Shown here: positions 1-8,330 of the stretch, piece by piece
How positions within the stretch are numbered: position 1 is the stretch's first letter
How the letters are laid out: each line of letters starts with the position of its first letter
Assembly (NCBI GenBank): GCA_029259635.1
Contig: JAJDEU010000016.1
Location: 1-64,000, forward strand
Source: Planctomycetota bacterium
GTDB taxonomy: Bacteria; Planctomycetota; UBA1135; GCA-002686595
Direction: 5' to 3'
Length of the DNA: 64,000 nucleotides
The notes under the pieces: model-generated
What the model saw: the letters and a program-made list of their open reading frames with translations, nothing else
Database searches by the model: none
Told to the model about the DNA's origin: nothing
Program-made: the position numbers and the translations under genes

Positions 1-1
1 A

Positions 2-220
2 GGCAAGATCGGCAACGCGCATTTGAAGTGGGCCTTTTCCGAGGGAGCCGTACTGATGCTCGCCAAGAGTCCGAAAGCGAAGAAGCTGCTCGCAAAACTC
101 GAACGCAAACACGGCAAGGGCAAAGCGCTCAGCATTCTCGCACACAAGCTCGGCCGCACTGTTTACTTCATGCTCAGCCGCAACAAACCCTTTGACGAGG
201 AGCGCTTCTACGCAGCATGA
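2..220 (+). CDS. IS110-family transposase, C-terminal 72 residues (5' part outside window)
   Basis: The frame is open from the first bases and begins G-K-I-G-N-A-H-L-K-W, then runs to TGA at 218-220. The segment HGKGKALSILAHKLGR followed by a basic tail ending in FDEERFYA is the typical end of IS110/IS116/IS902 transposases, which are DEDD-type enzymes that move circular IS intermediates. Only the C-terminal part of the second (IS116-like) domain is visible, so activity cannot be judged. A shorter frame from TTG at 23 is an artefact of the window edge. Family assignment is from remembered consensus; it is fairly safe because of the AHKLGR-type motif and the tail length. Confidence 0.8.
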   Translation, partial: GKIGNAHLKWAFSEGAVLMLAKSPKAKKLLAKLERKHGKGKALSILAHKLGRTVYFMLSRNKPFDEERFYAA

Positions 221-761
221 ATGAACCCGGAGAGCTCGCGAACCCGATGTCTAACTGGAACCAGATGAGCAGCAACCCGACCCGACCCGTCATTCCTGTG
301 GCTTCGACCACGAACGCGGTCATGGTTTTTTGTGCTCGGAAGCTCTACGCCTTGATTGGACGGCGGCTCTCCACCCTTAAGCGTGTCTTCAACTCGAGAG
401 CACTCGATCTCTGCTCCTCATCCGAGCCCGAATCTAACTGGCCGCCGACTCGCGCGGCGAGCCACTACCTTTTGAATGGGACGGTAGGAGGGAACCGAAT
501 TGTTTCTAGGACGCGGAGGGCTTCACGCTCATCGCTAGGCCGACCGGCTCTCATTCCGAGCGCCGCTGCATCGGCTACTGATCCTCAATAAGTGTTTGGT
601 GCAGAGTCGTTTTGCGACTCGCGCCTGCGATTCGAAACCAAGCTAGGGACGACCCTATCGAGGTCGAGACACGAACGACAAAGGATCGGACCAGGTAACT
701 CGTCCGAGGACCTAACTCTGCCCTTGACTGGACGGGGCCTTATAAGGGTTGGACCGCAACA
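221..761. other. 541-base stretch with no convincing gene
   Basis: This follows the transposase stop. Open frames exist (for example 217-591 on the plus strand), but their translations are low in structure, rich in S, R and P, and have no recognisable motif or good ribosome binding site. I saw no clear terminal inverted repeat; IS110 elements usually lack long ones, so the right end of the element cannot be placed here. Confidence 0.5.
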
Positions 762-1085
762 TCATGAAGGGTACCGAAAGAACTCGATTGCGATTGTTGG
801 GTCGACGCTAATCCTGATGCCGTAGGGAATCGTATCGCCTGTGTTGTAGCGGTCTCCAAACAGTCTCCCCGCGGCAAACTCAAGAGACTCGCGGCCGCCT
901 ACACACACCTTCCTTGCCGCATCGCAATCGACGACGTTGAAACTCATCACTGCTTCATCAAGGCCGTCGCGATAAAGATCGACGTAAATGTCTCCGTCGA
1001 ATTGAAACACCGTTAATTCAAGCCGCAGGCCGTGCTTGGCGACAGTGAAGACGTGATTTACCCCATCCACGTCTTCGACGGGCAA
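762..1085 (-). CDS. hypothetical protein, possibly 5'-degenerate
   Basis: A 107-residue frame with only a TTG available as start at 1085; upstream the frame stays open for 11 codons to a stop near 1119 without ATG or GTG. The translation has an ordinary beta-rich composition (GLRLELTVFQFDGDIYVDLYRD; PYGIRISVDPTIAIEFF), unlike the shadow frames around it, so it may be a real small protein or the remnant of one next to the insertion sequence. I do not recognise a family. It lies on the same strand as the DUF6717-like gene, 108 bases downstream of it. Start and reality are both uncertain. Confidence 0.35.
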   Translation of the reverse strand: MPVEDVDGVNHVFTVAKHGLRLELTVFQFDGDIYVDLYRDGLDEAVMSFNVVDCDAARKVCVGGRESLEFAAGRLFGDRYNTGDTIPYGIRISVDPTIAIEFFRYPS

Positions 1086-1193
1086 AACTGCGAGGCAGCT
1101 GGTTACGTCAATCGGATCCTACTTCAGCATTGGTCTGTCTAGCGGTTGCGCCGATCAGCGGCGGAGGGAAAGGCCATCCGTCTGCATCGGCTG

Positions 1194-1550
1194 TTATGCG
1201 GACCTTTCCTCGAACCGCGCATAGATCTCCTTCGGGGCTTCGTCGAAATACTTAAAGAGAGCGGGGCAGAGCCACCCCTCGATGTCGGACCCCTGTGCCT
1301 TATAGTAGTTTCCGCCATCTGCGGCGCGGAGCCACGTGAACTTCACGTCGTACCTAGGGAATTCGCCAGCACTGAACAGGAGTCGAAAGCCCCGCTCGGC
1401 ATCGACGAGTCCTTTGGCCTCCAGCGCTCGATCGATGATTACGTCCGCACCCTCGACGAAGGGTTCCTTGTCGAGTCCCGCTTCGGCGTCGTCGAACACC
1501 CACATCCCCTCATACTTGTAGGGGATGATAACGTTGAGCGCGTTGGTCAT
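1194..1550 (-). CDS. DUF6717-like hypothetical protein
   Basis: The 118-residue product starts MTNALNVIIPYKYEGMWVFD and continues with D-D-A-E-A-G-L-x-K-E-P-F-V-x-G-A-D-x-x-I-D. This I-x-P-Y-x-Y-x-G-x-W-V-F-D-D pattern is what I recall for the DUF6717 family, a small cytosolic family of unknown function scattered in planctomycetes, cyanobacteria and proteobacteria. Length fits the family. ATG at 1548-1550 starts it and TAA at 1194-1196 ends it. The gene follows the flavin reductase gene on the same strand with a 31-base gap, so the two may be co-transcribed. No catalytic motif is evident. Confidence 0.7.
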   Translation of the reverse strand: MTNALNVIIPYKYEGMWVFDDAEAGLDKEPFVEGADVIIDRALEAKGLVDAERGFRLLFSAGEFPRYDVKFTWLRAADGGNYYKAQGSDIEGWLCPALFKYFDEAPKEIYARFEERSA

Positions 1551-1581
1551 GTCGTTGGGGGACTGCTTGAGTTTTAGCGCG

Positions 1582-2064
1582 CTAGTAGCCCAATCCGTTT
1601 TTGCGCAAGTGGGTCGATGAGTCGCCCTCGCGCAACAGCTCGCCGGTCGTCACGGTTCCGAAGACGACTATGTGGTCGCCGGCGTCGTGCTCGCCGGTGA
1701 TCTGGCAGTCGAGCCAGGCTAGGGAGCCGGTGAGAATGGGGGCTCCGGAAGGGGCGCTCTTGGTCTCGAGGTCGTCGAAAGCGGACTGGCCTTCCGGCGG
1801 GGCTTTGAAGAACGACGACATGAGGCCCTGGCTCTCCTTGTCGAGGATCGAGACGGCGAAAGAGCCGGCGGTTCGCATGGCGGCGAGGTGGGCGCGGTCC
1901 TTGCCGACGGCGACGCAGATGGTGGGGGGCTCGAAGCCGACTTGGGCGAGGAATGAGCCGAGGAAGCCGAGGGCGGGGCCGTCGCCGTTGGTGGTGCTGA
2001 CGATGAAGAGGCCGGAGGGGATGCGGCCGAGGGCGCGGGCTAGGGGGGAGAGTTCTTCGCTCAT
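1582..2064 (-). CDS. flavin reductase-like domain protein
   Basis: The 160-residue product has the flavin-reductase (FMN-binding split-barrel) pattern: ALGRIPSGLFIVSTT near the N-terminus, then FLGSFLAQVGFEPPTICVAV, FAVSILD, and the terminal HLRKNGLGY typical of family members. Such proteins bind FMN and reduce flavin with NAD(P)H, or act as small flavoenzymes in the cytosol. The frame is open further upstream to 2202, but that extension is proline/serine-rich and unlike the family, so ATG at 2062-2064 (MSEELSPLARALG) is chosen. It is divergent to gyrA with about 360 bases between. The physiological substrate cannot be told. Confidence 0.82.
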   Translation of the reverse strand: MSEELSPLARALGRIPSGLFIVSTTNGDGPALGFLGSFLAQVGFEPPTICVAVGKDRAHLAAMRTAGSFAVSILDKESQGLMSSFFKAPPEGQSAFDDLETKSAPSGAPILTGSLAWLDCQITGEHDAGDHIVVFGTVTTGELLREGDSSTHLRKNGLGY

Positions 2065-2424
2065 AGCTGGGTTCTGGAAGCTGGGGGTCGAGGGGACTGC
2101 GGGTGGCCGCGAGGAGGGCGGATCGGTGGGCGGAAGCATAGCAGGGCGGGAGGGCTCGGAGGGGTGGTTTTGGAGCGCGGAGAAGTGGGGTAGTGAAGCC
2201 ACCGAAAGCTGGCTTTAGAGGGGCAAAAACGCGATAATTCGCGGGTTCGAAAGGGGAAGGGGGAGCTGGCTGAGCGAGGCTCGGGCTGCTCCCTGATTCG
2301 TCTCTCGAAACGCCCGAGGCAGAGCTGGAATCGCCGGCCCTCCCGGAGCCCTGAACAACTGAGGAATTGCTCCTCCTGCGCGCTCACGCTCTTGAGTCTG
2401 AAGCGCGAATAGAACTGTCACCTG
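2065..2424. other. divergent intergenic region flavin reductase / gyrA
   Basis: This 360-base region holds the promoters of both divergent genes. Frames open here are extensions or antisense shadows. No clear -35/-10 pair, operator or RNA structure could be picked out with confidence. The bases directly before gyrA show no strong Shine-Dalgarno. Confidence 0.5.
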
Positions 2425-5037
2425 ATGGCCGACACCACCGAAGTCACGCCCCCGTTGCCGCCGCCGAACATCGAGGATCGCTCGATTGTCACGGAGATGA
2501 GCGAGTCGTACCTGACCTACGCGCTCTCCGTCATTCACTCGCGCGCTCTGCCCGATGTGCGCGACGGCTTGAAGCCCAGCCAGCGCCGCATTCTGGTCGC
2601 GATGAACGACCTGAAGCTGCGGCCGAGCGCCAAGTACCGCAAGTGCGCGAACATCGCGGGACACACGTCCGGCGAGTATCACCCGCACGGCGAGTCGGTG
2701 ATCTACCCGACGCTTGTGCGCATGGCGCAGAGCTTCTCGCTGCGCTACCCGCTGGTTGACGGCCAGGGCAACTTCGGCTCGATCGACGGCGATCCGCCGG
2801 CTGCCATGCGTTACACGGAAGCGCGCATGGCCGGGCCGACCGTCGAACTGATGGCGGACCTCGACAAAGAAACGGTCGACTACCAGCCGAACTACGACGA
2901 GCGCTTGATGGAGCCGACGGTGCTCCCGACGCGCTTTCCGAACCTTCTGTGCAACGGCTCGGACGGAATCGCCGTGGGCATGGCAACCAGCCTCCCGCCG
3001 CACAACCTGCGCGAGGTGGCCTCCGCGATTCACGCGCTGCTCGATGATCCGAACTTGTCGGTGGGCGAGCTGTGCAAGCTCGTCACCGGGCCCGACTTCC
3101 CGACCGGCGGCATCATCATGGGCCGCAGCGGGATTCACCAGGCCTACACGACCGGCCGCGGACTCGTTCGCGTGCGTGGACGTCACCACGTTGAGGAGAA
3201 GAAGAACAACCGCGAACAGATCGTGATCACCGAGATTCCGTACCAGGTGCGGAAGACTCTGATCATCGAGAAGATCGTCGAGATCGTGAAGGACGGCCGG
3301 GTTACCGGCATTTCGGACGTTCGCGACGAGTCCGATCGCGACGGCATTCGGTTGGTGGTGGAGCTGAAGAAGGGCGAGGACGCACAGGTCGTCATCAACC
3401 AGCTCTGGAAGTTCACGCCGCTGCAATCGACGATCAGCATCATCAACCTCGCGATCGCCGACGGGCGCCCGCGCACGTTGACACTGCGCGGATTGCTCGA
3501 CGCCTACATCGATCACCGCAAGGAGATCATCCGTCGCCGGACGGAGTACCTGTTGCGCAAGACCGAAGAGCGCAAGCACATCGTCGAAGGTCTGCGCGTC
3601 GCTGTCGACAACATCGACGAAGTGATTCGCATCATTCGCGCGAGCCAGGACACCGACGAAGCGAAGGTCGGCCTGATCAACGCGTTCAGCCTGTCGCTCG
3701 CTCAGGCGCAAGCGATCGTCGACATGCGCCTTGGCCGGCTTACCGGGCTGGAGCGCGAGAAGCTCGAAGACGAGTACAACCAGTTGGTCGCGACGATCGC
3801 TGACCTGATGGACATCCTGGCGCGCAAAGAGCGCGTGATCGCGATCATTCGCGAAGACATCACCGACATCGAAGAGCGCTACGGCGACGCCCGTCGGACC
3901 GAAGTCTCGCAGGAAGAGGTGGACGGCAGCTTCAACATGGAGGAGCTGATCACCGAAGAGTTGATGGTCGTGACCTTCTCGCGCGAAGGTTATGTCAAGC
4001 GCGTTCCGCTGGAGACCTATCGCTCGCAAGGGCGCGGTGGGCGCGGCGTGAAGGGCTCGGACAACAAAGAAGGCGACGTCCTGTCGTCGATGTTCGCGGC
4101 CAGCACGCACGACCACGTGCTGTTCTTCTCGAACCTGGGGCAGGTCTACTGGCAAAAGGTCTATCAGTTGCCGGAAGGCTCGCGCACCTCGAAGGGACGC
4201 GCAATTCGCAACATGCTGCCGCTCAAGGAAGGCGAGGTCATCACGAAGGTCTTGCGCGTTCAGGAGTTCGACAGCGAGAGCTCGATCGTCTTCGGAACAC
4301 GCCGCGGTATCGTGAAGAAGACCGCTCTTGAGGCCTATTCGAGGCCGAAGAAGAACGGTATTCGCGCGATCGTGCTCGAAGACGGCGACGAGGTTGTCGG
4401 CGTTGGGCTCTGCCGACCGAGCGACACGATCGTCATCGGTTCGAGTCGCGGTCAGGCGATTCGATTCGACGAAGCAGCGGCGCGGGGCATGGGCCGGACG
4501 TCGCGCGGAGTGCGCGGAATTAAACTTCGGGCGGGTGATGAGGTTGTCGGCTTGATCGTTGTGAACGATCCCGAGGCGAGCTTGATCACTGCTTGCGAGC
4601 ACGGCTATGGCAAGCGCACGCCGCTCACCGACTACCCGATCAAAGGGCGCGGTGGACAGGGTGTCATCAACATCAAGACGACCGGGCGCAACGGCAACGT
4701 CGTGGGGCTCCGGCTGTGCGTCGAAGGCGACGACGTCATGTTCATCACTGAGTCGGGCATGATTGTTCGCTCGAGCATTGATGAGATGCGACTGATGGGG
4801 CGCGCGACGCAGGGAACGCGGCTCGTCAATCTCAAGTCGGATGACCGAATGGTTGCGATCGAGATCGTGACGGCAGCGGACCTCGAGGCGTTCGACTCGG
4901 GCGACGATGAAGAAGCGGTCGCCGGCGACTCAACGACGGTTGATGCGGGCTCGGAGGAGCTGGCCTCTTCGGATCTCGATTCGTCAGACGATGGCGACGA
5001 TTCCGCGTCGGACGAAGACGACGGAGAAAAGGAGTAG
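2425..5037 (+). CDS. gyrA: DNA gyrase subunit A
   Basis: The 870-residue product has the full GyrA layout: breakage-reunion domain from about residue 15, catalytic tyrosine Y130 in AAMRYTEAR, tower and coiled-coil region, then six beta-pinwheel blades from about residue 505. The GyrA box is present as QGRGGRG at 535-541, which favours gyrase over topoisomerase IV. In the quinolone-resistance region, [14 protein letters not shown], the position of E. coli Ser83 is S91, while Asp87 is replaced by P95. The C-terminus is a long acidic tail (about residues 825-870). With GyrB it introduces negative supercoils in an ATP-dependent reaction. The YqeY-like gene follows after 4 bases. Confidence 0.95.
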   Translation: MADTTEVTPPLPPPNIEDRSIVTEMSESYLTYALSVIHSRALPDVRDGLKPSQRRILVAMNDLKLRPSAKYRKCANIAGHTSGEYHPHGESVIYPTLVRMAQSFSLRYPLVDGQGNFGSIDGDPPAAMRYTEARMAGPTVELMADLDKETVDYQPNYDERLMEPTVLPTRFPNLLCNGSDGIAVGMATSLPPHNLREVASAIHALLDDPNLSVGELCKLVTGPDFPTGGIIMGRSGIHQAYTTGRGLVRVRGRHHVEEKKNNREQIVITEIPYQVRKTLIIEKIVEIVKDGRVTGISDVRDESDRDGIRLVVELKKGEDAQVVINQLWKFTPLQSTISIINLAIADGRPRTLTLRGLLDAYIDHRKEIIRRRTEYLLRKTEERKHIVEGLRVAVDNIDEVIRIIRASQDTDEAKVGLINAFSLSLAQAQAIVDMRLGRLTGLEREKLEDEYNQLVATIADLMDILARKERVIAIIREDITDIEERYGDARRTEVSQEEVDGSFNMEELITEELMVVTFSREGYVKRVPLETYRSQGRGGRGVKGSDNKEGDVLSSMFAASTHDHVLFFSNLGQVYWQKVYQLPEGSRTSKGRAIRNMLPLKEGEVITKVLRVQEFDSESSIVFGTRRGIVKKTALEAYSRPKKNGIRAIVLEDGDEVVGVGLCRPSDTIVIGSSRGQAIRFDEAAARGMGRTSRGVRGIKLRAGDEVVGLIVVNDPEASLITACEHGYGKRTPLTDYPIKGRGGQGVINIKTTGRNGNVVGLRLCVEGDDVMFITESGMIVRSSIDEMRLMGRATQGTRLVNLKSDDRMVAIEIVTAADLEAFDSGDDEEAVAGDSTTVDAGSEELASSDLDSSDDGDDSASDEDDGEKE

Positions 5038-5041
5038 AGCC

Positions 5042-5485
5042 ATGAGCCTGCGCGAAACTCTTGAGAACGACATGAAGAACGCCATGCGCGAGAAGAACGT
5101 GCTCGTTCGCGACACGTTGCGCATGGTGCTCGCCGATTTGAAGAACCGAAAGATCGAACTCGGGCGAGAGCTCGAGGACGAGGAAGTCTTGGTGGCGATC
5201 GGCAAAGCGAAGAAGTCGCGTTTGGACAGCGCCGAGCAGTACAAGGAAGCGAATCGTCCGGAGCTCGAAGAGAAAGAGCGCGCGGAGATCGCGGTCATCG
5301 ACGGCTACTTGCCGCAAGAGCTCGGAGAAGATCAGACTCGCGAGATCGTCGCCGGCATCGTCGCCGAGCTTGGACTGACCGAGAAGAAGCAGATGGGCCA
5401 GGTGATGAAGGCCGTGATGGCCAAGCACAAGGGTGTCATCGACGGCAAGCTCGTCCAGCGGTTTGCGGGTGAGTTGCTCTCGTAA
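5042..5485 (+). CDS. GatB/YqeY domain protein
   Basis: 147 residues starting at ATG 5042, four bases after the gyrA stop, so almost certainly co-transcribed and probably translationally coupled. The sequence opens with LRETLENDMKNAMREKNVLVRDTLRMVLADLKN, continues with I-D-G-Y-L-P-Q-E-L-G and ends with G-V-I-D-G-K-L-V-Q-R-F-A. This is the YqeY family: a helical protein related to the tRNA-tail-binding C-terminal domain of the GatB amidotransferase subunit. Its role is not firmly established; a tRNA-related function is assumed from the homology. Length matches the family (about 150 residues). Confidence 0.9.
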   Translation: MSLRETLENDMKNAMREKNVLVRDTLRMVLADLKNRKIELGRELEDEEVLVAIGKAKKSRLDSAEQYKEANRPELEEKERAEIAVIDGYLPQELGEDQTREIVAGIVAELGLTEKKQMGQVMKAVMAKHKGVIDGKLVQRFAGELLS

Positions 5486-5744
5486 ATTAGACGCTCCCCT
5501 GCTTGCGAGTGAACTCGGCGAGAAGCGGCAGAATCGCCGGCGCGAAGGTGCTAGGCCTGATTGGCTAGACAGAGGTCAGAAGGTGTTATCGTAAACCGGG
5601 CGGATGGGCGTTTTGGTGTCGGTGGCAATTGTGATGTCCCAGAACGGTTACCTTCGCGTAGGACCGGCTCGATTCGCGGTACTGCGCATCTAAAATCGGC
5701 CCTCCGGAGATTCGGAGTCGAGCCGAAACCCGAAGGAAGAGAAC

Positions 5745-6902
5745 ATGATGAATACGTTGAAAGTGGCCGCCTCGGCTTTGCTCCTCGCGGCTTGCCAGGT
5801 CGAGGAGCGCTCGGTGTCCGGAAAATCGAGCTATGAAGGCAGCGACTCGAGCGCAGGAGCCTCGACCGCCGTGATGCAAAAGGAGCCGAAGGCGGACTCC
5901 ACCGCGACCTTCGCCGGGGGCTGCTTCTGGTGTATGGAAAAACCATTCGAGGACGTCCCCGGTGTGACAGCTGTGATTTCGGGATACATCGACGGTCACG
6001 TCGAGAACCCGACATACACAGCTGTCGGCACGGGGCAGACGGGTCATACGGAAGCGATCGAGATTGCCTACGACTCGTCGATGGTGAGCTATGACGATTT
6101 GCTTCAAATCTTCTGGCGTCAGTTCGACCCGACCGACGCCGGTGGTTCTTTCTTTGATCGCGGCAGTCAATACCGCTCGGGCGTCTACTACCACGACGAA
6201 GGACAGCGGGTTGCCGCGGAGAAGTCGAAAGACGAGCTCGGTGCTTCCGGGCGTTTTGACAAACCTATCGCGACTGAAATCAAAGCGGCGACGAAGTTCT
6301 ACGCGGCGGAGGACTATCACCAGGACTACTACCTCAAGGATCCGGACCGCTACTACGGCTATCGCAAGGGTTCGGGGCGCGATGCGTTTATCGATCGGTA
6401 TTGGGGCGACGATCGGGACTACGTGCCGAAGGGAATCGCCGACGTGGCGAACGCGCCGTGGAAGAACTTCAAGAAGCCTTCGAAAGAGATGCTGCGCGAG
6501 CAACTGACCAGTCTTCAGTTCAAGGTCACGCAAGAAGACGGAACCGAACGTCCCTTCAACAACGAATACTGGGACAACAAAGCGGCCGGGCTGTACGTCG
6601 ACATCGTCTCGGGCGAGCCGCTGTTTAGCTCTCGGGACAAATTCGAATCGAGGACGGGCTGGCCCAGCTTTACGCGGCCCGTTGTTGAAGAGAACTTGCA
6701 GTTCGATACCGATCAAAAGCTCGGCTACACGCGAGACGAGGCGCGGAGTCGTTACGGTGACTCGCACCTGGGGCACGTCTTTAAGGATGGTCCGAAACCG
6801 ACGGGCTTGCGCTATTGCATCAACTCAGCATCGCTTCGGTTCATTCCGAAGGAGAAGCTGGTTGCCGAAGGGTATGCGGACTTTCTCTCGAAGGTCGAGT
6901 AG
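5745..6902 (+). CDS. msrAB: lipoprotein peptide-methionine sulfoxide reductase MsrA-MsrB fusion
   Basis: 385 residues. The N-terminus [17 protein letters not shown] is a lipoprotein signal with lipobox cysteine C17, so the enzyme is exported and membrane-anchored. The MsrA domain (about 52-205) has the catalytic GGCFWCME with C60; it reduces the S-epimer of methionine sulfoxide. The MsrB domain (about 248-383) has [14 protein letters not shown] and the catalytic C358 in RYCINS, and reduces the R-epimer. The four zinc cysteines of many MsrB proteins are absent ([11 protein letters not shown]), so this is the zinc-free type. Exported Msr enzymes need an extracytoplasmic thiol donor; a DsbD-like protein is encoded about 30 kb downstream in this window. 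Confidence 0.93.
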   Translation: MMNTLKVAASALLLAACQVEERSVSGKSSYEGSDSSAGASTAVMQKEPKADSTATFAGGCFWCMEKPFEDVPGVTAVISGYIDGHVENPTYTAVGTGQTGHTEAIEIAYDSSMVSYDDLLQIFWRQFDPTDAGGSFFDRGSQYRSGVYYHDEGQRVAAEKSKDELGASGRFDKPIATEIKAATKFYAAEDYHQDYYLKDPDRYYGYRKGSGRDAFIDRYWGDDRDYVPKGIADVANAPWKNFKKPSKEMLREQLTSLQFKVTQEDGTERPFNNEYWDNKAAGLYVDIVSGEPLFSSRDKFESRTGWPSFTRPVVEENLQFDTDQKLGYTRDEARSRYGDSHLGHVFKDGPKPTGLRYCINSASLRFIPKEKLVAEGYADFLSKVE

Positions 6903-6932
6903 CTCGAACTCCACACGCCTCCGAAGCGCCGA

Positions 6933-7865
6933 ATGACCTCCATGCCGCGTGTCGTCAGCCTGTTGCCATCCGCGACCGAGATGGTTGCGGCCGTTGGGAT
7001 GCAATCGAGTTTGGTCGGGGTCTCCCACGAGTGCGATTTCCCGGCCGGCGTTGTCGGGTTGCCGATTATGACGCGCACGACCTTGCGCAGTCTGCCGAGC
7101 AGTGCGGACATTGACCGGGATGTTCGCAAGCTCATCACCGAGGTCTTGGCGGTCTACGAGCTCGAGCTCGATCGGTTGCGCGACGCAAAACCCGATGTGA
7201 TCGTCACGCAGGATTTGTGCGATGTGTGCGCGGTCTCCTATGACGATGTTTGTGCGGCGGCGCGACAGCTTGGAAACCCGAATCTAGAGATCGTCAACCT
7301 GCACCCAAAAGTTCTGGCGGATATCTGGAACGACATTCGGCGCGTCGCGGCGGCGCTTTCCTGTGAAGCGCGCGGCGAAGAGGTCTTGGCGGACATTGAC
7401 GAGCGCATTGAAGCGGTTCGCGCGAGGACAGGATCCATCGAGGAACGGCCGGCGGTGCTGACGATCGAGTGGCTCGACCCGGTGATGATCGGGGGCACCT
7501 GGATGCCGGAGCTCGTGGAACTCGCGGGCGGAACGGCGCTGGTTACCTCGCCCGGGGATCACGCTCCGACGCTGAGCGTCGAACAATTGAAAGCTCTCGC
7601 GCCAGACGTTGTGCTCTTCAAGCCCTGTGGATTCGGTCTGGCTCGATCGATGAGCGAACGACATGTGATCGATCAGCTGCTGAGCGAGATGGATTGGCCC
7701 GCGGTCTCAGGCGGCCGCGTCTACCTTGCGGACGGCAACGCGTTTTTCAATCGACCCGGTCCGCGCATCGTCGATTCACTGGAGATCCTCGCGGCCTGCG
7801 TGCATCCCGATCGCTTCGAGGACCTCGCCGCTACTCACGCGGCGTCCTTCATCTCGGTTCGCTAG
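6933..7865 (+). CDS. BtuF-like substrate-binding protein (cobalamin/Fe family)
   Basis: 310 residues with the periplasmic-binding fold of the BtuF/FecB class: PRVVSLLPSATEMVAAVG at the N-terminus, GVSHECDFP, PDVIVTQDLCDVCAVS in the middle, and PALx-IEWLDPVMIGGTWMPELVELAGG in the second lobe. This subgroup is usually annotated as cobalamin-binding protein or iron-siderophore-binding protein. No signal peptide is visible, which is common in this subgroup and suggests either a cytosolic role or a different export route. No permease or ATPase gene is adjacent. It starts 30 bases after msrAB on the same strand and is convergent with the ferredoxin gene. Ligand is inferred; the window also has a B12-dependent ribonucleotide reductase. 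Confidence 0.75.
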   Translation: MTSMPRVVSLLPSATEMVAAVGMQSSLVGVSHECDFPAGVVGLPIMTRTTLRSLPSSADIDRDVRKLITEVLAVYELELDRLRDAKPDVIVTQDLCDVCAVSYDDVCAAARQLGNPNLEIVNLHPKVLADIWNDIRRVAAALSCEARGEEVLADIDERIEAVRARTGSIEERPAVLTIEWLDPVMIGGTWMPELVELAGGTALVTSPGDHAPTLSVEQLKALAPDVVLFKPCGFGLARSMSERHVIDQLLSEMDWPAVSGGRVYLADGNAFFNRPGPRIVDSLEILAACVHPDRFEDLAATHAASFISVR

Positions 7866-7886
7866 CAGGCGTTTCTCGCGAGTCGC

Positions 7887-8084
7887 CTACTTGGAGGTCG
7901 CGCCGCTCTCTTGAGCGGTCTTCTTCGCTCCGTAGCTCTGCAGGATCTTCTGAACCATCGGCTTGCATCCACCGCAGCAGGTTCCCGCGAGGCGGGGAGG
8001 CGTGGCGCCTTTGCCGACGGAGCTTCCGGACGCGGCTCGTTTGAGGTCGCGGTCAGTGATGGCGAGGCAGTGGCAGACGATCAT
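7887..8084 (-). CDS. bacterioferritin-associated ferredoxin-like (2Fe-2S) protein
   Basis: 65 residues. The four cluster ligands are seen as C4-H-C6 near the start (MIVCHCLAITDRD) and C-C-G-G-C in the middle (AGTCCGGCKPMVQKIL), the C-x-C ... C-x2-C arrangement of the BFD-like [2Fe-2S] domain. In well-studied bacteria Bfd reduces ferric iron in bacterioferritin to release it when iron is scarce. The alanine/lysine-rich C-terminal tail is longer than in E. coli Bfd. A Fur-box-like palindrome lies 29 bases upstream of the start, matching iron control. No bacterioferritin gene is in the window. Confidence 0.85.
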   Translation of the reverse strand: MIVCHCLAITDRDLKRAASGSSVGKGATPPRLAGTCCGGCKPMVQKILQSYGAKKTAQESGATSK

Positions 8085-8112
8085 GGATGAAGCTCTGGGC
8101 TCGGGCTCAATG

Positions 8113-8131
8113 AATGAGACTGAATCTCAAT
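8113..8131. promoter_or_regulatory. Fur-box-like palindrome before the BFD-like gene
   Basis: Minus-strand sequence ATTGAGATTCAGTCTCATT, 29 bases upstream of the ferredoxin start. It matches the site before feoA in 16 of 19 positions and resembles the TGAGA-N5-TCTCA core of known Fur boxes. Regulator identity is inferred. Confidence 0.65.
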
Positions 8132-8330
8132 ATCGTTCCCTGAGGAGCGGAACTTTACCCGGAGTTCCGGGAGTTCGCGACCGAAGATCGGGGTTTTTAA
8201 GGGAAAGAGGCCGCCTTTTTATCTCTTAGCCCCGTCAGAGGGATTGGTCGAAACTCGCCCGCGTGGGCGGGGTTGAGGGCGGCTCACCCCATCCGGCCAA
8301 GGATTCGGGCACAGAGAGCCCCCCATCTCC

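Noticed and set aside
217..591. 124-codon open frame after the transposase
   Set aside because: No motif, no ribosome site, and composition like non-coding frames of this genome.
2215..4602. 795-codon open frame antisense to gyrA
   Set aside because: It mirrors the GC-rich third-position bias of gyrA, is rich in R, A, H and D/V, and has no recognisable domain. It is a shadow frame.
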